This document shows positions 18,081-27,574 of a stretch of 64,000 nucleotides of DNA, piece by piece. Position numbers and translations under genes: made by a program. The stretch is taken from the NCBI RefSeq assembly GCF_900163965.1, contig NZ_FULE01000014.1, positions 124,001-188,000 on the forward strand, read 5' to 3'. Numbering within the stretch: position 1 is the stretch's first letter; the number at the start of each line of letters is the position of its first letter. The notes under the pieces were generated by a model that had not been told where the DNA came from, searched no databases, and saw nothing but the letters and a program-made list of their open reading frames with translations. This DNA is from Vibrio ruber DSM 16370 (lineage in GTDB: Bacteria > Pseudomonadota > Gammaproteobacteria > Enterobacterales > Vibrionaceae).

Positions 18081-19133
18081 TTACTCTCCTGTCTCTGAAT
18101 TCTTATGAGAAACCGTCCGCTCCAGAGGAAGACACATGGTAAAACATGCTCCATCCCCTTCTTCAGAAATCAAGTCTAGATGCCCGTCGTGCGCACGACA
18201 AACCATCTGAACCACCGCAAGCCCTAATCCCGTTCCCTGAGAACGCGTGGTGAAAAAAGGCTCCATAATTTTATGTTGCATTGCCGCCGGAACGCCCGGT
18301 CCGTTATCCTGTACAGAAATCTTCAGCATGTTCTGAACCGGCCGGAAGAACACATCGATCTGGGCACCTTTGCCCGTATTCTGAATCGCATTCATCACCA
18401 GATTACTCAACGCTGAAGCAATGGCATTGGGATTCCCCAGTAAAGTCGTTTCCGGATGTTCGATTTCCTGTCCATAGTCGATCTGATGACTTTGTATCGC
18501 AGTTTCGACCATCGGATAAAATTCCTGAACTAACTCATCGAGTGTAAAAGGTTTAACAACTTTATTATCGCCTCCCTTGGCGAACAGCAACATGTCATTG
18601 ACCTGCTTATCCAGATCGTGCAACCGATCCATCAATTTCGTTTGAAAACGCTCGCGCGTGGCCGTCGGTAACTGAGGTGCAGCAAGGTTTGACGCATAAA
18701 GCATAGCACTGGATAAAGGTGTACGAACCTGATGAGCCAGTGAAGCGACCATTCGCCCCAGTGAAGAGAGGCGTTGTAAATCACTGACCCGCGCCTGAAG
18801 CAAACGCGTTTCAGTTAAATCAGTAATGAGGATCAACTGCCCGGTTGACGATGCTGAAATTGCTAATCGCACTTTTCTGCCATTGCGCAGCGAAATTTCG
18901 TGTCCATCATCTTCTTTTGGGGCGAAAGCCGATTGAATCACAGCGTACCAACGCTCACCGACTAATGGTATTTCCAGCAATCGAACCGCTTCTGGGTTAG
19001 CCTCACGGACAATGCCCTGCGTATCCAACAAAATCACACCGGCAGGCATGACATCCAGTACCTGTTTATATCGTTCAATCTGATCTTCTATTGAATCGAG
19101 ATGAGAAAGCTGTTGCGCCTGAGATTCTTGCAT
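18081..19133 (-). CDS. flrB: Flagellar sensor histidine kinase FlrB
   Basis: Cytoplasmic kinase that phosphorylates FlrC. 350 residues: N-terminal coiled segment and PAS-like domain (about 20-110), HisKA with phospho-acceptor H134 (LAHQVRTPLSSAM), and an HATPase domain with NAIQNTGKGA, DNGPGVP and GTGLGLAVVQ boxes. No transmembrane segment, so its signal is internal. 133 bases downstream of flrA, with a sigma-54-type site in the gap. Confidence 0.96.
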   Translation of the reverse strand: MQESQAQQLSHLDSIEDQIERYKQVLDVMPAGVILLDTQGIVREANPEAVRLLEIPLVGERWYAVIQSAFAPKEDDGHEISLRNGRKVRLAISASSTGQLILITDLTETRLLQARVSDLQRLSSLGRMVASLAHQVRTPLSSAMLYASNLAAPQLPTATRERFQTKLMDRLHDLDKQVNDMLLFAKGGDNKVVKPFTLDELVQEFYPMVETAIQSHQIDYGQEIEHPETTLLGNPNAIASALSNLVMNAIQNTGKGAQIDVFFRPVQNMLKISVQDNGPGVPAAMQHKIMEPFFTTRSQGTGLGLAVVQMVCRAHDGHLDLISEEGDGACFTMCLPLERTVSHKNSETGE

Positions 19134-19172
19134 ATTCGTTTTCTGTTCTGTAAAAACAACAATAGTCTGAAT

Positions 19173-19188
19173 AGCAAAAAGCGTTCCA
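19173..19188 (-). promoter_or_regulatory. Sigma-54-type promoter for flrBC
   Basis: On the minus strand: TGGAAC-GCTTT-TTGCT, 10 of 11 fixed positions of the sigma-54 consensus with exact spacing, about 40 bases before the flrB ATG. In V. cholerae flrBC is a FlrA/sigma-54 target, which fits this position. Confidence 0.78.
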
Positions 19189-19266
19189 GACTATTTTTTA
19201 TATATAATTCAAGTTATTACATCAACAGAAAAACAGAATGACAATAAATTGACTATTCTCTGACGT

Positions 19267-20736
19267 TTAACGGTTCATATTATATTTTTTCATTTTTTCA
19301 ACGAGTGTCGTTCTGCGCATCCCTAACATGTCAGCAGCACGGGCAACGACCCCGTCTTGCGCATCCAAAGCCTGATTAATCAGATTGACTTCAAGTTCTG
19401 CCAGCAACTCCTTTAGATTAACCCCCTCAGGAGGAAGAGATTGAGGAGCATTCACATGGTTCATCAAGTCTTGCTCTACATCACTCAGTTGAAAATCCTC
19501 GGAAAAAATGTCGGCCAGAACATCCCGTTCCTGCTCTTCGATACTACTGTAGCGGCTGGCCTCCGGTTGAAACTCCGGAATATCACTATACCGGTATTTG
19601 GTTGGTAAGTGATTCACGTCAACCAGACTATTCGGATAGAGGATGATCATCCGTTCAACCAGATTCGCCAATTCCCGGACATTTCCCGGCCAATCATGTT
19701 CCATCAACGACTGAATCGCCCGCGGTGTAAAACAGATGGGTGAAGCACCTTCGGACTCCATGCGTGTCAGCAATTCCTGAATTAACAAAGGAATGTCGTC
19801 TTTACGTGCTTTCAGCGCTGGCATTTCTATCGGAAAAACGTTTAATCGGTAATAGAGATCTTCACGGAACAATTCCTTATCGATCATCGATTCCAGATTA
19901 CGGTGCGTTGCTGCAATCACACGCACATTCACTTTAATTGTGGTATTACCGCCAACCCGTTCAAAACAGCGTTCTTGCAACACACGCAACAGCTTCACCT
20001 GCATGGCCATCGGCATGTCACCGATTTCATCCAGAAATAGCGTTCCGCCTTCTGCCAGTTCAAACCGTCCTTTGCGTGCCGTAAGTGCACCGGTAAATGC
20101 ACCTTTTTCATGACCGAACAGCTCACTTTCCAATAAATCGGCAGGAATTGCACCACAGTTAATTGGCACGAAAGGGCCGTTACGTCGTGGTGAATGATAG
20201 TGAACATTCCGCGCAACAACTTCTTTCCCTGTTCCTGATTCACCGAGAATCAACACATTCGCGTCCGTCCCTGAGACTTGCTCAATCAAATGGCGGACTT
20301 CCTGAACACCGGTGCTCTGTCCGACCAGACTTCTGAACAGTGTCGTTTTACGTGCGGAGGTGAATACCGAAATACCTTTGCGCCCCAGAAAATCTTTACA
20401 ATGCCTCAAGGCTTCAGCCAACTGAGGGTAATTGAGAGGAAAATCTAGTTCGCCAACATAATTGGAGAATGGCTCCAGAGAGTAGGGCTGCTGATCCATC
20501 ATCAGCAGTGGAATATGACTGATATTCTGCAGTTGGGTCTGTACCATCTCAGACAGATGTCCACTTTGCAGTGAACCAAACAAGCAACCAGCCCATATAT
20601 CAGACCAATCAATCTGTTCAAACTGAGATGACTCGATTACCTCGCAAGGTTCACCGACAAAATCCAAAATAATACTGATTTGCTGACGAATTGCAGGATT
20701 ATCCTCAATCACGAGCAGTTTCGCTAAACCTTGCAT
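19267..20736 (-). CDS. flrA: Flagellar master regulator FlrA
   Basis: Top-level sigma-54 activator of the polar flagellar hierarchy; homologue of FleQ. 489 residues: a FleQ-type receiver-like domain (1-115) without a usual phospho-acceptor Asp, AAA+ domain with Walker A GESGTGKE (165-172) and GAFTGA (212-217), and a Fis-type helix-turn-helix ([18 protein letters not shown]). Lies alone upstream of flrBC with a 240-base upstream gap. In homologues the N-terminal domain binds cyclic di-GMP; not testable here. Confidence 0.96.
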   Translation of the reverse strand: MQGLAKLLVIEDNPAIRQQISIILDFVGEPCEVIESSQFEQIDWSDIWAGCLFGSLQSGHLSEMVQTQLQNISHIPLLMMDQQPYSLEPFSNYVGELDFPLNYPQLAEALRHCKDFLGRKGISVFTSARKTTLFRSLVGQSTGVQEVRHLIEQVSGTDANVLILGESGTGKEVVARNVHYHSPRRNGPFVPINCGAIPADLLESELFGHEKGAFTGALTARKGRFELAEGGTLFLDEIGDMPMAMQVKLLRVLQERCFERVGGNTTIKVNVRVIAATHRNLESMIDKELFREDLYYRLNVFPIEMPALKARKDDIPLLIQELLTRMESEGASPICFTPRAIQSLMEHDWPGNVRELANLVERMIILYPNSLVDVNHLPTKYRYSDIPEFQPEASRYSSIEEQERDVLADIFSEDFQLSDVEQDLMNHVNAPQSLPPEGVNLKELLAELEVNLINQALDAQDGVVARAADMLGMRRTTLVEKMKKYNMNR

Positions 20737-20864
20737 AGGTAAGTATATTTGCCTTCATCCATTAGGTTATTGTTACTGTTGAATTTCTATATCGAACATA
20801 TGAAATATTGTTTATTCAATCTATCTCTAGATAAACATAGACAAAAATTCAAACCACCAGCAAC

Positions 20865-20895
20865 AAAAAAGCCACTAATCTATAGTGATAGTGGC
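20865..20895 (-). terminator. Rho-independent terminator downstream of fliS
   Basis: On the minus strand: stem GCCACTA / TAGTGGC with an 11-base loop, followed by TTTTTTG. Located about 80 bases after the fliS stop, in the gap before flrA, so it separates the flagellin-cap unit from flrA. Confidence 0.85.
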
Positions 20896-20977
20896 CTCTA
20901 TTCTATTGAATTCAAAAAATATGGCAATACGAAGACAACACTCAATCTCTGATTGAGTGAGATGCTTCCAATAAAAC

Positions 20978-21388
20978 CTACGCCCCTACTTCAGAAGAAG
21001 TGAGGTGATGATACTCTGAAGGAATCTGATCCCAAGCTGATTTTATTTCTCGAATGATATCAATCACATCATCAAGCAGCTCTGGTTCATTGAGATGATT
21101 CGCCTGCGTGATCTGGGTAATCACAAATTCGTAAAGCTGATCCAGATTTCTGGCGATATCCCCACCATCTTCCATCGATAAACAACTCCGTAGGCTGATG
21201 ACGATGTCTAAGGCTTTACCTAAACGCTCACCTTTGACAGGAATATTACCTTGCATCATCGCTGCTTTGCCTTGTATCAGTCGCTCAATCGCGCCGGCCA
21301 TCAGCATCTGTACGACTTTATGTGGTGAGGCAGCACTGAGCTGGCTGTCCACTGATACTTTTTTGTAAGCCTGTAAAGAACCACGCAT
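20978..21388 (-). CDS. fliS: Flagellin export chaperone FliS
   Basis: Cytoplasmic chaperone that holds the flagellin C-terminus before export. 136 residues, all helical, with the family start SLQAYKKVSVDSQLSAASPHK and the VVQMLMAGAIERLIQGKAAM helix. Twelve bases after flaI. Its transcript ends at the terminator near 20880. Confidence 0.94.
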   Translation of the reverse strand: MRGSLQAYKKVSVDSQLSAASPHKVVQMLMAGAIERLIQGKAAMMQGNIPVKGERLGKALDIVISLRSCLSMEDGGDIARNLDQLYEFVITQITQANHLNEPELLDDVIDIIREIKSAWDQIPSEYHHLTSSEVGA

Positions 21389-21400
21389 AGTCTTCCTCTT

Positions 21401-21706
21401 TCATAAAAACTTCTTGTACTGCTGAACAGATTTATTCCCATACCGGTACTTCTTTAGTGAATGACCGATACCTGATGTTTTCAGTTGCATCTCTTCAACA
21501 AGTCGTTGGGTACGTTCAATTGCACGCCGCCAAGGCTCTGAACGCGAGAACTGTTGATTTTCTGACGCTTCCTGAACCAATACCTGCAATATCTGATCCC
21601 TTTTATCGACGAGTTGATGAATAACTTCAGTATTTATTTCTTCCTCCTGAAGCTGCTCACCAATTTTGTGATCAATATCACTTAGTTGATTCAGGAGTTC
21701 ATCCAT
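21401..21706 (-). CDS. flaI: FlaI, FliT-like flagellar accessory protein
   Basis: Small (101-residue) helical protein between fliD and fliS, the position of flaI in Vibrio and fliT elsewhere. FliT-type proteins are chaperones for the FliD cap. Highly charged, with predicted helices and no membrane segment; ends KYRYGNKSVQQYKKFL. Its start overlaps the fliD stop by eight bases. The family is weakly conserved, so function is inferred mainly from position. Confidence 0.8.
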   Translation of the reverse strand: MDELLNQLSDIDHKIGEQLQEEEINTEVIHQLVDKRDQILQVLVQEASENQQFSRSEPWRRAIERTQRLVEEMQLKTSGIGHSLKKYRYGNKSVQQYKKFL

Positions 21707-23705
21707 TTGACGAACCTAACGCATTCATCATCCCTGACAGCTGGCTCTGCATTTTACTGGTGGCATCCTGCATCGCCAGAAATTTATCATGGGTTCGTTG
21801 CTCTAATGTATTCATCCGGCGATCCAGTGACTCTTGGTCATCATCCAGGCGACGGTTCTGTTCAACCATACTTTTTTCCCGGGTACGCAGAGACCCGGTA
21901 ACACCGGTCATCCCCTGAATCGCATCCTCAACCCTTTTGGCAAAACCATCCCGGCCGCCAAAAAACTCACCGAGTTTATTGAAATTATTGTTCAATTGCC
22001 GGCTCAGCATATCTTCGTTAATTTCTAACGTGCCCTGCCGAGTTGTGGTAATCCCAAACTCCGTCAGTGTTTTTAAATTTTCGGGTGCCTGCTTGATCTG
22101 AGAAGAAAAAACCCGTTTCAGCCGTGAATCCGCATTACGAACCACACTATCCCCTGCGAGCGGCCCGGCTTCTCCCGTTTTTGGATCAACATTAGACAGC
22201 GCTTTCGACAGTTGATAAAACTGGTTATACGCATCAACGAATTTGTGGATATCATCTTTGACTGTATCCCGGTCATACTCAATATCAATTTCCGCCGGTG
22301 GCTGATTGGCCTTAGTTTTACCTTTGACCGTTAAATCAACACCATCAATCGCATTTTCAATAATGTTATTGTTACTTGACAGGGTGGCAACCCCATCCAG
22401 CATGACCTTCGCATCCTGAGCCGATTGAACTTCTGACATCCCCTGATAGGCATCAAATGCTTTCTGGGCTTCTTGCAGATCAGATTGCACTTTTTCTACT
22501 TTTTCAATGTAAGCCCGCTCTTCAGGCGACAATTTCGCGCGTTCCTGTGCTTTCGCTTCCTCGGGTGTCATCTGACCGGAGCGAACCGCCGCTTCAATAT
22601 CGGCTTCTTCCTGCGCTAATTTCTCTTGCAGCTTCGCCTGAGCTTCTTTCGGCGTTACGTAAGAATCATATAATGTCCCGGATGCAGTATTAGACCACCC
22701 GGGAACATTTGCCGACTTGTCGATGGCACTTTGATCCAGCTCCGGTTGCGGTTCCTGATAAGAGTCCAACAATGTCCCGGATGCCGTCTCTGACCAGCCG
22801 GGAATCCGATCTTCAGGACGAACATAGTCTTGCGCTTTTTTAGCCGCCTCTGCAGCGGCACTGGCAGCAGAATCAGAAAGTTCGTTCGTGGCGGAAGTAC
22901 CGTCAGCGGGTTGGTTTTTTTCCGCAGCCTGACGAATCTCATCTGCGACAGACTGATCGACCGCTCTGGCGGCCGTTTCTAATTTTTCTGCAACTTTCCC
23001 TGCGATTTTTTGCTGTTCTGGTGTGAGAGGGGTAATGAGTTGTTGCGCCTGAGAACGTGCTTTTTCTAAATCCTTAACCCGTTGCTCCAGCGTTTTATAT
23101 TCCAGTTTTTTTAAACTACTACCATTAGGCGCATCTGCACCTATCTGTATTTTATTATCCTGACCGGATTGGTTTGAGGCAATAATGAGACGAGGTCCGT
23201 CGATGTCATTGATCACAGAGGCCCGAACCCCCGGATTTCCCTTCGCTGCATTAATACCGTTCACGACATCTTTCAGCCGCGAATCTGATTGAATATCAAC
23301 GGTAAACCGCCGATTACCGAGTGAAATATGCAGCTTACCCGGCCCAAACTTTTCATCTTCCGCAAAAACGTTAGATGCAACTTTATGGCTTTGGGCAAGC
23401 TGCAACACATCGATAGCGTATCTTCCTGCTATGGCGTCCGTTGTCGCTGTCGCAGATACGACATTTTCATTAGTCGTATCTACTTTCCGCAATGCAAACG
23501 CTTTTTCCTGGCGAAAGTTTGCCATCAGCGTTTTCATTGTATCCAACGACTCTCTGAGCCGGCCGTAGGCACTGATACTGGCATTATTTTGAGTCCGCTG
23601 GTTATCGATCCGTTGCTGCTTGGGAACACGCTCCGAATCGACAATTTTGCGAACCATGGAATTAATATCCATGCCAGAATTCATCCCTAACGGGCCCAGA
23701 CTCAT
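21699..23705 (-). CDS. fliD: Flagellar filament cap protein FliD
   Basis: Caps the growing filament and guides flagellin folding. 668 residues: N-terminal D0/D1 coiled region (GMNSGMDINSMVRKIVDSER), a large variable middle, and the C-terminal FliD domain with GVDLTVKGKTKA and a terminal coiled coil. The middle contains an Ala/Glu/Gln-rich insert (about 205-450) with a 16-residue motif occurring twice (301-316 and 334-349: PGWS[EN]TASGTL[LY]DSY). Longer than enteric FliD (about 470), in line with the insert. Followed by overlapping flaI. Confidence 0.95.
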   Translation of the reverse strand: MSLGPLGMNSGMDINSMVRKIVDSERVPKQQRIDNQRTQNNASISAYGRLRESLDTMKTLMANFRQEKAFALRKVDTTNENVVSATATTDAIAGRYAIDVLQLAQSHKVASNVFAEDEKFGPGKLHISLGNRRFTVDIQSDSRLKDVVNGINAAKGNPGVRASVINDIDGPRLIIASNQSGQDNKIQIGADAPNGSSLKKLEYKTLEQRVKDLEKARSQAQQLITPLTPEQQKIAGKVAEKLETAARAVDQSVADEIRQAAEKNQPADGTSATNELSDSAASAAAEAAKKAQDYVRPEDRIPGWSETASGTLLDSYQEPQPELDQSAIDKSANVPGWSNTASGTLYDSYVTPKEAQAKLQEKLAQEEADIEAAVRSGQMTPEEAKAQERAKLSPEERAYIEKVEKVQSDLQEAQKAFDAYQGMSEVQSAQDAKVMLDGVATLSSNNNIIENAIDGVDLTVKGKTKANQPPAEIDIEYDRDTVKDDIHKFVDAYNQFYQLSKALSNVDPKTGEAGPLAGDSVVRNADSRLKRVFSSQIKQAPENLKTLTEFGITTTRQGTLEINEDMLSRQLNNNFNKLGEFFGGRDGFAKRVEDAIQGMTGVTGSLRTREKSMVEQNRRLDDDQESLDRRMNTLEQRTHDKFLAMQDATSKMQSQLSGMMNALGSSNG
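22659..22805 (-). repeat. Duplicated 16-residue motif in FliD
   Basis: Two in-frame copies of [IV]PGWS[EN]TASGTL[LY]DSY, 17 residues apart, encoded by related but not identical DNA (shared word AATGTCCCGGATGC on the plus strand). They lie in the surface-exposed variable domain of the cap protein. No known domain name comes to mind. Confidence 0.8.
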
Positions 23706-23725
23706 CCAATCACCTCAAAATAACG

Positions 23726-24169
23726 TTACACTTTGGTCATTAACAGACCAGAACGATGATCCTGATCTCTGGCCAAGCGTCGCAAGACAACAAGTATCTC
23801 TTCTTCCGGAATCTGACGAATTACATCACCGGTATCAGCTTCGTAAATCGTCACCACATCTCGTCCGGACTCTTCATCAACTCGAAACGACAACCCTTTA
23901 TTGAGTGAAGAAACAAATTCATGCATCTGCTCCATCAATTTGGCTCGCTGTTCTTCGTTAATCCGCTTCCGCTCTTTTGACAGTTTTTCCACTGTCTGAG
24001 CGGAATCCGCTTGCCGCTCTTTCATCTCTTCGGCAAGTTTGTCCATTCGTTCTGCGTCTTTATTCACAGAAACACTTCTTGCACTATTACTGTCATTTTC
24101 TGAAGCAATTTTAGTGCCATTTTGTGAGCCGTAAGGCTGGATGTTCGATGTGTAGGATGAAACTTCCAT
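23726..24169 (-). CDS. flaG: Flagellar protein FlaG
   Basis: 147-residue polar protein thought to limit filament length in Vibrio and Pseudomonas. Variable N-terminal half rich in Asn, Ser, Lys and Glu, then the conserved FlaG core SLNKGLSFRVDEESGRDVVT followed by DTGDVIRQIPEEEILVVLRR. Lies 20 bases before fliD and 74 after the first flagellin gene; a hairpin lies in the latter gap. Confidence 0.93.
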   Translation of the reverse strand: MEVSSYTSNIQPYGSQNGTKIASENDSNSARSVSVNKDAERMDKLAEEMKERQADSAQTVEKLSKERKRINEEQRAKLMEQMHEFVSSLNKGLSFRVDEESGRDVVTIYEADTGDVIRQIPEEEILVVLRRLARDQDHRSGLLMTKV

Positions 24170-24207
24170 AACAATCTCCCTTCCACCTCATTGGGTTCAA
24201 ATCATCA

Positions 24208-24237
24208 GACTACTTTGACCCCAAGCTCAAAATAGTC
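24208..24237 (-). other. Hairpin between flagellin gene and flaG
   Basis: On the minus strand an 11-base stem (GACTATTTTGA / TCAAAGTAGTC, one mismatch) with an 8-base loop directly follows the flagellin stop. There is no T-run after it, so it is more likely an mRNA 3'-end stabiliser, processing site or partial attenuator than a terminator. Confidence 0.6.
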
Positions 24238-24243
24238 CGTCGA

Positions 24244-25374
24244 TTACCCCAATAGACTAAGAGCTGCAGATGGAGCCTGCTTCGCCTGCGCCAGTACCGA
24301 GGTACTTGCTTGTTGCAGAATTTGCGACTTGGTCATCTGCGTTGTTTCTTTTGCATAGTCAGTATCTTTAATACGACTCCGTGATGCATTCACGTTTTCG
24401 TTAATATTTTCAAGGTTACTGATTGCATGTCCGAAGCGATTTTGGAACGCCCCCAAAGAAGCACGCTGACTATCAACCGATTTCAGCGCACCGTCAATGA
24501 CTGCAACCGCTAGCTGAGAACCACCGATAGTCGAGACATCGACGCTCTGGACATTCATATCCTGGCCTTCACCGAAACCGATTTCAGATCCCAGTCCGCC
24601 ACCGATGCTGACATCACCAGTCACTTTTTGTGAAGAAGCAAATAACTGTAATTTGCCATCATCTCCTACAGAAGCCTGAATATCGCTATTCTGCCCATTA
24701 ATGTAAGTTGCGACCTCTTCCAGATCATCTCCGGTTTTCGCATTAATCGTCAACTCCTGAGCTTCACCATCTTTATTAGTATAACTCAAGGTGAGATCGG
24801 TTGCGTTAGAGACCGTCCAGTCAGGTGACTTTCCTTCTTGCGCAACGTATGCCCGACCACCCATATCTTGAGTATCGGTACGCATATTACCCATAGTCAA
24901 AGATACCGCTTCACCGGAATCAGCACCGATCTGAAAAGATTTGCTGCCAAAAGTGCCGTTCAGGAGTTTATTTCCCCCAAAAGATGTCGTTTCAGCAATC
25001 CGGTTCAGCTCATCATTTAATGCTGATACTTCTTCCTGAATCGCCTTACGCTCCGAACTTGAGTTGGAACCATTCGAAGATTGCAAAGACAGATCCCGCA
25101 TCCGTTGCAAGATAGATGTGGTCTCATTCATCGCACCTTCAGCAGTTTGTGCAATTGAGATACCATCGTTAGCATTTCTAACCGCCATATCTAACCCGCG
25201 ACTTTGCGAGGTTAAGCGATTCGAAATTTGCAGCCCTGCGGCATCATCTTTCGCACTGTTAATACGGTAACCGGAAGATAGACGCTCCATTGATTTCTGA
25301 GCACTATCCGCAGCATTATTCAAATAACGCTGCGCGGTCATCCCCGAGATATTGGTATTTACACTAATTGGCAT
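24244..25374 (-). CDS. Flagellin (copy next to flaG)
   Basis: Filament subunit, 376 residues. Conserved N-terminal D0/D1 helices ([40 protein letters not shown]), a variable centre (about 165-285) and C-terminal helices ending [10 protein letters not shown]. It is exported without signal peptide and capped by FliD. A sigma-28-type promoter lies about 80-105 bases upstream with an A/T-rich stretch before it. By position this resembles V. cholerae flaB, but I do not assign a name since flagellin paralogues are too alike. Confidence 0.95.
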   Translation of the reverse strand: MPISVNTNISGMTAQRYLNNAADSAQKSMERLSSGYRINSAKDDAAGLQISNRLTSQSRGLDMAVRNANDGISIAQTAEGAMNETTSILQRMRDLSLQSSNGSNSSSERKAIQEEVSALNDELNRIAETTSFGGNKLLNGTFGSKSFQIGADSGEAVSLTMGNMRTDTQDMGGRAYVAQEGKSPDWTVSNATDLTLSYTNKDGEAQELTINAKTGDDLEEVATYINGQNSDIQASVGDDGKLQLFASSQKVTGDVSIGGGLGSEIGFGEGQDMNVQSVDVSTIGGSQLAVAVIDGALKSVDSQRASLGAFQNRFGHAISNLENINENVNASRSRIKDTDYAKETTQMTKSQILQQASTSVLAQAKQAPSAALSLLG

Positions 25375-25454
25375 ATTGATCTCCTTTAACGGATAGTTGA
25401 TGTGCTGCCGTGTCTCTCACCTCACTTTCACACATCTCATTTCTCTCAATCTGG

Positions 25455-25481
25455 TTAACGGCTTACGATCTATATCCTTTA
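25455..25481 (-). promoter_or_regulatory. Sigma-28 (FliA) promoter, first flagellin
   Basis: On the minus strand: TAAAGGAT - 11 bases - GCCGTTAA, close to the sigma-28 consensus TAAAGTTT-N11-GCCGATAA. It lies about 80 bases before the ATG and is preceded by an A/T tract that could act as an UP element. Confidence 0.82.
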
Positions 25482-25611
25482 GGAAATTTTTAATTTTTTT
25501 ATTCAATCGCCCCATTTGTGTAAAAAAACGTGATCCACTCCAAAATTTATTGGCTAAAGAACAGGCTCATCATCACAGTCAATATCGCTAAATGTGGTGA
25601 TTTAACGATGA

Positions 25612-25641
25612 CAAAAAAAATCCAGCCGAAGCTGGATTTTT
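25612..25641 (-). terminator. Rho-independent terminator of the second flagellin
   Basis: On the minus strand: stem AATCCAGC / GCTGGATT with a TTCG tetraloop followed by a run of eight T. It lies about 30 bases after the stop at 25670. The two flagellin genes on either side are therefore separate transcripts. Confidence 0.92.
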
Positions 25642-25669
25642 AAACAAAGTCTGTTCTGTCGTGGATGAC

Positions 25670-26803
25670 TTAACCAAGCAGACTCAATGCTGAGTTTGGT
25701 GCTTGTTTGGCCTGTGCCAGAATCGAACTTGATGCCTGACCCAAAATCTGAGATTTGGTTAATGCAGTCGTTTCTTTGGCAAAATCGGTATCTTTGATTC
25801 GGCTCTTCGATGCATTGACGTTCTCGTTGATGTTATCCAAGTTGCTGATTGCATGGTTGAACCGGTTCTGGAAAGCACCCAGTTCAGCACGATGACTATC
25901 AACATACTTCAATGCGGAGTCAATGATAGCAACCGACTGTTGCGCGCCACCGATAGAAGTCACATCAATGGTATCGACGGTCACATCTTTCCCTTCACCA
26001 ATGCCTAACTCACCCGCTAACGCACCGCCAAATGAAACTTCACCGTCAACTTTGTTATTACCGGCAAAAATTTGGAGTTTGCCGTCTTGGTCAACCGAGG
26101 CTTTAATCGCATCTGTCTGACCATTGATATAGGTTGCAAGTTCTTCAATATCATCACCGGCCTTCGCAGAGATAGTGATATTTTGCTCTTGACCATCTTT
26201 GTCAGTCAGATTGATCTGGAGGTCATTCTGCCCAGCCTGAACAGTCCAGTTTTTATCTTTACCGTTTTCGGCAATATAGCTGGTACCACCCATCTGTTGG
26301 TTATCACTGCGCATATCTCTCAGGTTGAGCATAACCGCTTCACCATTATCCGCACCAATCTGGAAAGATTTGGTTTGGAAAGTGCCGTTTAACAGCTTGT
26401 TACCACCAAATGAGGTCGTTTCCGCAATCCGATTCAGTTCATCGTTCAGTGCTGTCACTTCTTCCTGAATCGCAACCCGTTCAGATTTAGAGTTTGAACC
26501 GTTCGCAGACTGGAGTGACAAGTCACGCATCCGTTGCAGGATGTTCGTGGTTTCGTTCATTGCCCCTTCAGCGGTTTGCGCAATAGAGATACCATCATTT
26601 GCGTTGCGTACGGCGACATCTAAGCCGCGACTTTGTACATTCAAGCGGTTAGAAATTTGCAGACCTGCAGCATCATCTTTTGCGCTGTTGATTTTAAAGC
26701 CTGATGATAAACGTTCCATTGATGTATTCTGAGCTTGTGTTGCTGAATTCAGGTAACGTTGTGCGGTCATTGCTGATACGTTTGTGTTTACATTCACTGC
26801 CAT
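25670..26803 (-). CDS. Flagellin (middle copy)
   Basis: 377-residue flagellin, very like the neighbour at 24244-25374 in both terminal domains ([22 protein letters not shown]; ends [10 protein letters not shown]) but different in the surface-exposed centre. It has its own sigma-28-type promoter and a strong terminator, so it is monocistronic. By position it corresponds to V. cholerae flaD. No start ambiguity (ATG preceded by GGAGAAGT). Confidence 0.95.
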   Translation of the reverse strand: MAVNVNTNVSAMTAQRYLNSATQAQNTSMERLSSGFKINSAKDDAAGLQISNRLNVQSRGLDVAVRNANDGISIAQTAEGAMNETTNILQRMRDLSLQSANGSNSKSERVAIQEEVTALNDELNRIAETTSFGGNKLLNGTFQTKSFQIGADNGEAVMLNLRDMRSDNQQMGGTSYIAENGKDKNWTVQAGQNDLQINLTDKDGQEQNITISAKAGDDIEELATYINGQTDAIKASVDQDGKLQIFAGNNKVDGEVSFGGALAGELGIGEGKDVTVDTIDVTSIGGAQQSVAIIDSALKYVDSHRAELGAFQNRFNHAISNLDNINENVNASKSRIKDTDFAKETTALTKSQILGQASSSILAQAKQAPNSALSLLG

Positions 26804-26885
26804 GATGACTTCTCCAATTGATTTTCCGATGTTTCCGGTTTCCGACGTCTCGGAAAACCAAGTAGCTCTCTCAAAGTTACTTTTA

Positions 26886-26912
26886 TTAACGACGTGGATG
26901 GAAAAATCTTAA
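26886..26912 (-). promoter_or_regulatory. Sigma-28 (FliA) promoter, second flagellin
   Basis: On the minus strand: TTAAGATT - 11 bases - GTCGTTAA, aligned base for base with the promoter of the first flagellin gene and also preceded by AAATCC and a long A tract. About 85-110 bases before the ATG. Confidence 0.75.
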
Positions 26913-26992
26913 GGATTTTTTTTATTTTTTTTTACCAAAAAGTCCAATTGGATAAGGAGTGAGCAGTCGGTCAAATTCATTAAAAATTTTGC

Positions 26993-27019
26993 TAAAGATG
27001 TGCTCAAAACGGGCGATAA
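26993..27019 (+). promoter_or_regulatory. Orphan sigma-28-like promoter pointing rightwards
   Basis: TAAAGATG - 11 bases - GGCGATAA on the plus strand matches the sigma-28 consensus at the TAAAG box and at 7 of 8 bases of the -10 box, with exact spacing. It points away from the second flagellin into the gene-free region and towards the 3' end of the third flagellin, so it could yield an antisense or small RNA, or be a relic of an inverted flagellin copy. Confidence 0.5.
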
Positions 27020-27462
27020 GGAGCGTTTTTTATTTTTTTGCTGCTGCTTATAAACAGCGCTGAATAGCCGTATTACGAAGCCGTTCAGGCTTTTTAAGCT
27101 TTGCTACGACTGACGTTACGACTAGCTTACATTACGACCAATCAATTCGAATAACTAAAGAAACTGAAGAATACGCTGGCTGACTCAATATATGCAGACA
27201 AAAGACAATAAAACGGATGAACAATGCAAACTGAGGGGGACAACGCCACTATCGTGACGCAAACTGCCGGGCTCACAGGCTGATTTGCATGGTGTGTCGG
27301 GTAAAGTTATGACCAGTAAAAATGAAACCATTCACTAAATAAATATGATTCATCATTCCGGTTATCTCTGAAACAGAACCCTGCCGTAATACAGCGACCT
27401 CGAAACGGAATGTTCTCACAGCCGTCTCCGCACGTCTCTCAAGACTTGATTCGCTCGGTATA

Positions 27463-27574
27463 CTTTATCTGAATTGCTTTTTACCTGACCAGATCTTTAT
27501 CTGAGTCACTCTTTATCTAAGTAGCGCTTTATCTGAATAGCACTTTACCTTAATCGTGCTTTACCTTAATAAGT
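27463..27574. repeat. Tandem 16-base repeats at the 3' end of the third flagellin
   Basis: About seven imperfect units of CTTTATCTGAATAGCA-type sequence in direct tandem: five of exactly 16 bases (27495-27574) preceded by units of 18 and 14. On the minus strand the unit reads roughly NNNNATTAAGGTAAAG, and the first unit contains the last codons and TAA stop of the flagellin. The array seems to have grown by duplication of the gene's own 3' end. Not a CRISPR: there are no spacers. Confidence 0.75.

Larger units (their letters stand above)
26804..27560. other. Long intergenic region between second and third flagellin
   Basis: 757 bases with no gene I can support on either strand. It contains the minus-strand sigma-28 promoter of the second flagellin, an A/T-rich tract, a plus-strand sigma-28-like motif at 26993-27019 with no gene after it, and most of a 16-base tandem repeat array at the right end. 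The centre (27030-27460) shows no long open frame, repeat or hairpin that I could make out; it may be a decayed gene. Confidence 0.6.

Noticed and set aside
24838..25600. Sigma-54 promoter for the first flagellin, as for V. cholerae flaA
   Set aside because: No TGG-N9-TGC type pair at proper spacing upstream; a good sigma-28 site is present instead.
27463..27574. CRISPR-like array
   Set aside because: Repeats are 16 bases in direct contact with no spacers; no cas genes nearby.
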